NCBI GenBank assembly: GCA_050118555.1
Contig: JASFKQ010000129.1
Span: 1 to 10,430, forward strand
Source: CALKKN01 sp050118555
GTDB lineage: Bacteria; Pseudomonadota; Gammaproteobacteria; Xanthomonadales; SZUA-36
Direction: 5' to 3'
DNA length: 10,430 nucleotides
The notes under the pieces were generated by a model. It ran no database searches. It saw nothing but the letters and a program-made list of their open reading frames with translations, and had not been told where the DNA came from. Shown piece by piece: positions 6,122 to 10,430 of this stretch. The position numbers and the translations under genes were made by a program. The stretch's first letter is position 1, and each line of letters starts with the position of its first letter.

Positions 6122-7752
6122 TACGACGCCTGCCCCATCGCGAAGTCGCTGGCCCGGGCCAGGTCCTCGACGTTGTTGATGTCCATCCAGTGGCCGGAGA
6201 TGTACTGCACCTGTGGCGCGTGCCCGTTGGCCACCAGGCGATTGAGCAGGTCCGGCACACCCTTCTGTTCGAAGCCGGGTTCAGCCCTGAGTTGGTCGAG
6301 GGCCTCGAGCAGGTGTCCGCGACCATCTCCGCGGGCCCGCAACATGCCGATCCAGCGGCCGTTCGGCACCTGGCCGTTCCAGTTCTGCTCGTTGCTGATC
6401 TGCTCCAGGCACACCTTTTGCTGGTACATGGCCCGGTCGTCGGGCGCGCTGCAAAAGGCCAGGTCGTTCTTGTTACCCTTGGCCTCGTCCAGAGGTGAGG
6501 AATCGACCACCACGAGCAGATCGGACTCCCAATCCATCAGGTTGTTCAGGATATAGGTCCGGAACAGCAGGTCACCGTACAACAACACCGTGTCACTTGA
6601 GACTGCGTCGAGCGCGCACTGCAACGAGGTCAGTTCGTTGCCTGTCTCCCAGTCCGGGTTGACCACCACCCGCGCGCCCTGGCCCTCGATGGACTCGCTT
6701 CTGTAGCCGGCCACGACGGTGATGTCGTTGATGCCCTGGGCCTTGAACTTGTCCACCAATCGGCGCAGGACCGTCTTGCCGGCGACCGGGATCATCACCT
6801 TGGGCCGGTCCCGGGTCAGTTCGTCCATGCCGTGGCCACGGCTGGCGGCCAGGACCAGCGCGGAGACGTCGTGCCGCGAGCTGCGCGCGTAAATCTTTTC
6901 CGCCTCCAGCAGTTCATCTGCGCCCTGCAGGCGGAAAATCTCGGCCACGGCGGCCACCTGGCCCTCGACGTCCACCAGCGACTCCGTTTCGAATATCAAG
7001 CGCGCCGTCGCCTGCATCGCCGCGATGTTCGCGCGGATCAGGTGATTGGCCCAGATGACCAGGCTGATGCGATGCTCGCGGAAAACCTCGGTCGGGGTCG
7101 AGTAGTACTTGGTGGGGACGATCACGAGCGGGCAACGATTGTCCCATTCCCGGGCGAAGGCGAGCACCTCGTCCGGCCGGGATTGCTTGCTGTGGATCAG
7201 GACCGCATCGGCGCCGGCCTGGCGATAGGCTTCCCCCCGGCGCAGGGCTTCCTCGAGACCCCAACCGGCGATCAGGGCCTCGACGCGTGCAACGATGCAG
7301 AAGTCATCGTCGCACTGCGCATCCTTGCCCGCCTTGATCTTGCCGCAGAACGTGTCCACGTTCTCCAGCTCCTGGCGCTCACCCTGGATGAAACTGTTGG
7401 TCTTGGGAAACAGCTTGTCCTCGATGCAGACGCCGGCGATGTCGCGTTGCTCGAGTTTGCGAACAAGGCGCCGCATGTTGTTGAAATCGCCGTATCCCGT
7501 ATCGCCATCGAGCAGGATCGGGATGGTGGTTGCATCGGACATGAACTCCAGCGTTTCGACCACCTGGGTCCAGCTGAGCTCGTTGTTGTCGCGTACCGCA
7601 TGCTGCGCGGAAAGGGCCAGGCCCGAGCCCCAGATACCCCTGAAACCAGCCTCCTCTACGATCCTGGCCGAGAGCCCGTTGTGCGCTTCGAGGATAAACT
7701 CGGTCTGATCGGACCGCAGCAGACTTCTGAGTTGAGTGCTCTTCGGGATCAT
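6121..7752 (-). CDS. aepX: Bifunctional phosphoenolpyruvate mutase / nucleotidyltransferase
   Basis: This 543-residue fusion starts C-P bond formation. Residues 1 to about 290 form a PEP mutase of the isocitrate-lyase superfamily. The diagnostic EDKLFPKTNS loop (111-120) separates it from lyases and hydrolases. Metal and substrate residues are in place: D82 and D84 in LDGDTGYGD, E111, N119, R156 and H187. Residues about 297-540 form a MobA/GlmU-like nucleotidyltransferase domain with LAASRGHGMDELTRDRPKVM (301-320), YGDLLF (392-397) and GHWMDINNVEDL (520-531). Its glycine loop departs from the usual LAAGxGxR form (Ser304 replaces Gly); I recall similar variants in other PEP mutase fusions. The domain could attach CMP to a phosphonate made downstream, which is inference. 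The start at 7752 (MIPKSTQLRSLL) fits the family, has AAGG upstream and lies 13 bp after the previous gene. An earlier ATG at 7824 would overlap that gene by about 60 bp. Confidence 0.95.
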   Translation of the reverse strand: MIPKSTQLRSLLRSDQTEFILEAHNGLSARIVEEAGFRGIWGSGLALSAQHAVRDNNELSWTQVVETLEFMSDATTIPILLDGDTGYGDFNNMRRLVRKLEQRDIAGVCIEDKLFPKTNSFIQGERQELENVDTFCGKIKAGKDAQCDDDFCIVARVEALIAGWGLEEALRRGEAYRQAGADAVLIHSKQSRPDEVLAFAREWDNRCPLVIVPTKYYSTPTEVFREHRISLVIWANHLIRANIAAMQATARLIFETESLVDVEGQVAAVAEIFRLQGADELLEAEKIYARSSRHDVSALVLAASRGHGMDELTRDRPKVMIPVAGKTVLRRLVDKFKAQGINDITVVAGYRSESIEGQGARVVVNPDWETGNELTSLQCALDAVSSDTVLLYGDLLFRTYILNNLMDWESDLLVVVDSSPLDEAKGNKNDLAFCSAPDDRAMYQQKVCLEQISNEQNWNGQVPNGRWIGMLRARGDGRGHLLEALDQLRAEPGFEQKGVPDLLNRLVANGHAPQVQYISGHWMDINNVEDLARASDFAMGQAS

Positions 7753-7765
7753 ATTACTTTTAACC

Positions 7766-8527
7766 TTAAAAACCTGGTCTATCCTTCCGTATTTCTGGCA
7801 ATATAGCTTCTTCTGCCCTGGCAACGTCCCCGGGAAAATCGATTTCGATCCAGGGCAATCCGCTTATGTCTTCGAAACCGAATACATCCGGCTGCAGCAG
7901 CAGGAGATCGCGCAGCGCCTCTTCGTGCGGCGCATCGGCCAGGCCCTCTGCGTCATAGCGGGCGCAGATCTCGGCGACCTGTCGGGCGCAGGCTGGGCCA
8001 AAGCGGAAAAACCCGACCGACTCGCCCAGCGCATCATATTCGAGGTCCGGTTCCAGCTGCTTGCGGAACTCCACCATACGCCCGTCCCGGACCGCGATTT
8101 TCACCGGCTCGTCACCGGGCACGAATTCGCGGTCGAGCAGGTAGCAATTCTCTATGCGGGTCCGCACCAGCCGCCCAAGGATGTCGGGATGGTAGAGCAC
8201 GTCGGCATCCATCACCAACACGGGCTCGCCCGAACACAGCGTGTCCGCGGCGGCCCACAGGCTGATTACGCTGCCCTGCTCGTAGCGCGGATTGAAGTGA
8301 AAGGCGACCTCGGGCCGTGAAGCTAGGGTCGCGACGTGGTCGAGGATACGGTCCGCCTCGAAGCCGACCACCAGGTCCGCCTGGCGAACGCCAAACTCGA
8401 ACAGGAGATCGAGGTGACGCGCCAGCAGGCTGCGCCCGCCGAACTCCATCAGGCATTTGGGGTGGCCTTCCGGATTGTAGTCCGCCAACCGGCTGCCGCG
8501 GCCCGCGGCGAGGATGATCGCATGCAT
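7766..8527 (-). CDS. LicC-like sugar-phosphate/phosphonate nucleotidyltransferase
   Basis: This 253-residue nucleotidyltransferase has an intact N-terminal glycine loop, ILAAGRGSRL (5-14), followed by GHPKCLMEFGG (21-31) with Lys24, the metal aspartates in MDADV (106-110), GESVGFFRF (168-176) and WIEIDFPGDVARAEE (226-240). This is the LicC/PntC-type arrangement used for CTP-dependent activation of phosphocholine or phosphonates. As first gene of the phosphonate operon, the likely reaction is CTP + AEP to CMP-AEP + PPi. The alternative is an ordinary NDP-sugar pyrophosphorylase. It ends 13 bp before the PEP mutase gene and begins 42 bp after the PEBP gene. No convincing ribosome binding site or promoter is visible in that gap. 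The ATG at 8527 gives the canonical N-terminus. The gene ends in an A/T-richer patch than its surroundings. Confidence 0.85.
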   Translation of the reverse strand: MHAIILAAGRGSRLADYNPEGHPKCLMEFGGRSLLARHLDLLFEFGVRQADLVVGFEADRILDHVATLASRPEVAFHFNPRYEQGSVISLWAAADTLCSGEPVLVMDADVLYHPDILGRLVRTRIENCYLLDREFVPGDEPVKIAVRDGRMVEFRKQLEPDLEYDALGESVGFFRFGPACARQVAEICARYDAEGLADAPHEEALRDLLLLQPDVFGFEDISGLPWIEIDFPGDVARAEEAILPEIRKDRPGF

Positions 8528-8569
8528 GGCCCATTGTAACCGCTTTGACTGCTTGCTTTGCGTTCCCGC

Positions 8570-9133
8570 TCAGCGCTGGCGCCGGTAGGTCCCCACCCGT
8601 TCGGCACGCTCCAGCACGTGCCCTTCCATGGCCGCCTCGAGCTCCGCCTTGGTGGGGTTGCCGAGATCTTCGAGTCGCGTGTCCAATGCGTACAGCTTGA
8701 AAAAATAGCGGTGCCGGCCGATCGGCGGGCACGGCCCACCGTAACCGGTGCGTTTCCAGTCGTTCAGGCCTTCCGCGGCGCCTTTGGGCAGGGCCGCCGA
8801 CTCCACGGCTTCCGCCAGCCCGCCGGCCGTGGCCGGCAGGTCGTACAGGACCCAGTGAACCCAGGTCATCCGGGGCGCGGCCGGGTCGGGGGCATCCGGG
8901 TCGTCGACGATCAGCGCGAGGCTCTGCGTGCCTTCCGGCGGATCGCTCCATTCGAGCGGCGGCGACAGGTCGTTTCCGTCGCAGGTGTAAATCTTGGGGA
9001 TCTCGCCGTTGTCGGCGAACGCGGAGGATTCGATTCGAAAGCCCATGTCGGTACTCCCGTCGGCAGCAGGCGCCGCCACCCCTGCGGCGAGGCACAGCGC
9101 GGAAAGCCCGGACACGATCGGATGCTGCTTCAT
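8570..9133 (-). CDS. Exported YbhB/YbcL-type PEBP (Raf kinase inhibitor-like) protein
   Basis: This 187-residue protein belongs to the phosphatidylethanolamine-binding protein family, bacterial YbhB/YbcL branch. The first 25 residues look like a Sec signal peptide (MKQHPIVSGLSALCLAAG, then AAPAADG), so the mature domain is probably periplasmic. The leucine before Cys14 makes a lipoprotein site unlikely. Ligand-pocket motifs are present: YTCDGNDLSPPLEW (49-62), DDPDAPDP (77-84), WVHWVLYDLP (91-100) and GYGGPCPPIGRHRYFF (130-145). The natural ligand of bacterial members is not settled. The ATG at 9133 overlaps the GNAT stop (ATGA) and has GAGG five bases upstream. An in-frame start at 9169 would hide the signal peptide behind 12 extra residues. 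Anionic-head-group binding and its position upstream of a phosphonate operon are suggestive at most. Confidence 0.92.
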   Translation of the reverse strand: MKQHPIVSGLSALCLAAGVAAPAADGSTDMGFRIESSAFADNGEIPKIYTCDGNDLSPPLEWSDPPEGTQSLALIVDDPDAPDPAAPRMTWVHWVLYDLPATAGGLAEAVESAALPKGAAEGLNDWKRTGYGGPCPPIGRHRYFFKLYALDTRLEDLGNPTKAELEAAMEGHVLERAERVGTYRRQR

Positions 9134-9588
9134 TGCTCCCTCAGCGCCAGGACCTGCTCGTCGTGGCAAATCTCGAAGCCCAGCGCCTGGTAGAAGCCCA
9201 GCGCCTGCTCGTTCCCATCATACACCGCCAGTTTCACGTAGCGGCCGTCCCACTCGGCTGCGCGAACGCGCACCGCCTCCACCAGGTCTCGTCCCACTCC
9301 GCGCCCACGCATTCTCGGCGACACGTACAGGTCCTGGACGTAAACGCCCGGCGTACCGCGCCAGGTGGAAAACTCGTAGAAGTACACGGCGAAACCAACC
9401 GGGTCCTCGCCTTCGAATGCCAACAGCGTTTCGAAGCGCGGGCCTTCCCCGAAACCGTAGCGGGCGATGTCCGCGGCGCTGCTCTGGATATCCGTCGATT
9501 TGCCGAGGGCGGCCGCCAGGTCCTTCAGCAGGCGATGAATGACCGGGGCGTCTTCGACCGTCGCAGAGCGGATCTGAACCGGTTCCAT
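9130..9588 (-). CDS. GNAT-family N-acetyltransferase (diamine acetyltransferase-like)
   Basis: This 152-residue single-domain GNAT protein is predicted to move an acetyl group from acetyl-CoA to an amine in the cytoplasm. The acetyl-CoA pyrophosphate loop is clear: VQDLYVSPRMRGRGVGRDLV (84-103). YFYEFSTWRGTPGVY (69-83) before it and NEQALGFYQALGFE (126-139) after it resemble spermidine/spermine and thialysine acetyltransferases. A polyamine-like or amino-acid-like amine is therefore the best guess; the exact substrate is open. Acetylation of an aminophosphonate (as by PhnO) is a formal alternative given the locus downstream, but the sequence looks more SSAT-like. It starts 5 bp after the peptidase stop and overlaps the PEBP start by 4 bp, so these genes form one transcription unit. 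Confidence 0.88.
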   Translation of the reverse strand: MEPVQIRSATVEDAPVIHRLLKDLAAALGKSTDIQSSAADIARYGFGEGPRFETLLAFEGEDPVGFAVYFYEFSTWRGTPGVYVQDLYVSPRMRGRGVGRDLVEAVRVRAAEWDGRYVKLAVYDGNEQALGFYQALGFEICHDEQVLALREQ

Positions 9589-9593
9589 GGTCG

Positions 9594-10430
9594 TCAGTCG
9601 GAGCCACCGTCGGCCAGGCGTCCGAAGCGCTTCAGCACCTCCCTGAGCCGGTCGTGCGGCAGCGCCTCGACGAAATGGCCGCGGTCACCCTTCATGTCGT
9701 GAGCGGCCACCAGGGCATTGATCACGGCTTCCTCGGTGGCCTCGACCGTGGCCTGGAAGAGCCCGTCCATGCGATCGTTGCTGACCATGGTTACCTGCAC
9801 GGGCGGTCCGGCCTGCCCGGCCGCCTCGTTCGCCGTGGAGAAGGCGATGAAAATGTCACCGGAGCCATTGCTGGCGATGCTTCCGTTGCGTGCGATACCG
9901 AGCGCGGCACGACGCGCGATCCGTTTCAACTGGTGCGGGAGCAGCGGCGCATCGGTGCCGACCACGATGATGATGGAGCCGGTCTCTCCCGGCGGCGGCC
10001 CCTGGTTCATGGCGAGGGCCGGGTCGGTGTAGACGCGTTGTTCCGGAAAATACTCGCCCACCGGCACGCCCGCGACGCGCAGCAGTTCGCGCACGCCGTA
10101 GTTTGCCTGCACCAGCACGCCAACCGTGAACGTCCCGTCCTGGCCGGTCACCACGCGCGAAGATGTCCCGATCCCGCCCTTGAACTCGTGGCAGATCATG
10201 CCCGTGCCACCGCCCACATTGCCCTCGGCGACCGGACCGGATGAGGCGGATTCCAATGCCTGCACGGCATGCTCCGGCTTCACGTGAAAACCATTGATGT
10301 CGTTCAGGTAGCCATCCCAGGTCTCCGCCACGACCGGTAGCGACCACCAGTATCCCGTATCGTCTGCTGCGCCGTGCTCAACGCGCCACTTTATGACCGC
10401 ATCCCGGACCACTCCCACGCTGTGCGTATT
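9594..10430 (-). CDS. P1-family (DmpA/BapA-type) aminopeptidase, 5' end beyond the window
   Basis: The reading frame is open to the window edge, giving the last 278 residues of a DmpA-like Ntn-fold peptidase. The first visible residues NTHSVGVVRDAVI are an internal stretch of the family, so the GTG at 10418 is not the real start. Family motifs are GPVAEGNVGGGTGM and FKGGIGTSSRVV (about 65-94 of the visible part), VGVLVQANYGVREL (about 103-116), VVGTDAPLLP, and NGSGDIFIAFST (about 188-199). In this family an internal Gly-Ser bond is cut by the enzyme itself, freeing the serine as N-terminal nucleophile of the beta chain. The NGSGD site is my candidate for it. Substrates of known members include D-amino-acid and beta-amino-acid amides and peptides. 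Full-length members are roughly 320-375 residues, so the N-terminal portion is missing here. Confidence 0.92.
   Translation of the reverse strand, partial: NTHSVGVVRDAVIKWRVEHGAADDTGYWWSLPVVAETWDGYLNDINGFHVKPEHAVQALESASSGPVAEGNVGGGTGMICHEFKGGIGTSSRVVTGQDGTFTVGVLVQANYGVRELLRVAGVPVGEYFPEQRVYTDPALAMNQGPPPGETGSIIIVVGTDAPLLPHQLKRIARRAALGIARNGSIASNGSGDIFIAFSTANEAAGQAGPPVQVTMVSNDRMDGLFQATVEATEEAVINALVAAHDMKGDRGHFVEALPHDRLREVLKRFGRLADGGSD

Noticed and set aside
4994..6556. 520-codon plus-strand reading frame opposite the decarboxylase and PEP mutase genes
   Set aside because: It spans two well-supported minus-strand genes, has low-complexity composition and no recognisable motif.
6832..7806. 324-codon plus-strand reading frame opposite PEP mutase
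   Set aside because: The minus strand carries the invariant PEP mutase residues across the whole stretch. The plus-strand product resembles nothing known to me.
8528..8569. Possible promoter or terminator between the PEBP and nucleotidyltransferase genes
   Set aside because: TACAAT is present on the minus strand but it lies only about seven bases before the start codon and lacks a -35 partner. No stem-loop with a T run is visible.

Overview
The window reads as GC-rich chromosomal DNA from a proteobacterium, most likely an environmental gammaproteobacterium. This rests on high G/C at third codon positions, tight same-strand operon packing, a YidC-type insertase with a periplasmic domain, and YbhB- and DmpA-type housekeeping genes. 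The sequence alone does not fix the genus. All eleven protein genes lie on the minus strand, so transcription runs from high to low coordinates. No RNA genes, CRISPR arrays, transposases or phage genes were seen.

Upstream block (10430 to 8570): a DmpA/P1-family peptidase whose 5' end lies beyond the window, a GNAT acetyltransferase resembling diamine acetyltransferases, and an exported YbhB-type PEBP protein that overlaps the GNAT gene by 4 bp (ATGA). This looks like a small accessory operon with no obvious link to what follows, but no terminator separates it from the next gene.

Phosphonate block (8527 to 4961): a stand-alone LicC-like nucleotidyltransferase, a bifunctional PEP mutase/nucleotidyltransferase, and a phosphonopyruvate decarboxylase, spaced 13 bp apart or overlapping by 1 nt. 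With the aminotransferase further down they give the full route PEP -> phosphonopyruvate -> phosphonoacetaldehyde -> 2-aminoethylphosphonate (AEP). Two nucleotidyltransferase domains could make a CMP-activated phosphonate.

Downstream block (4713 to 154): an ICMT/PEMT-like membrane methyltransferase, the AEP aminotransferase, an 80-residue membrane protein with a YLDPSTGS motif, a CDP-glycerol glycerophosphotransferase-like enzyme, and a divergent YidC paralogue. The last three are packed 1 nt apart or overlapping. The simplest reading is a pathway that makes AEP, activates it with CTP and transfers it to a surface glycan, polymer or lipid, perhaps with methylation. The YidC-like and YLDP proteins would be membrane partners. 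The end product is inferred.

Two long imperfect palindromes of one family (4781-4964, and 1-156 cut by the window start) sit immediately after the decarboxylase and after the YidC paralogue. Each supplies the stop codon of the preceding gene at the same position within the repeat. The first splits the phosphonate operon in two, the second ends it.
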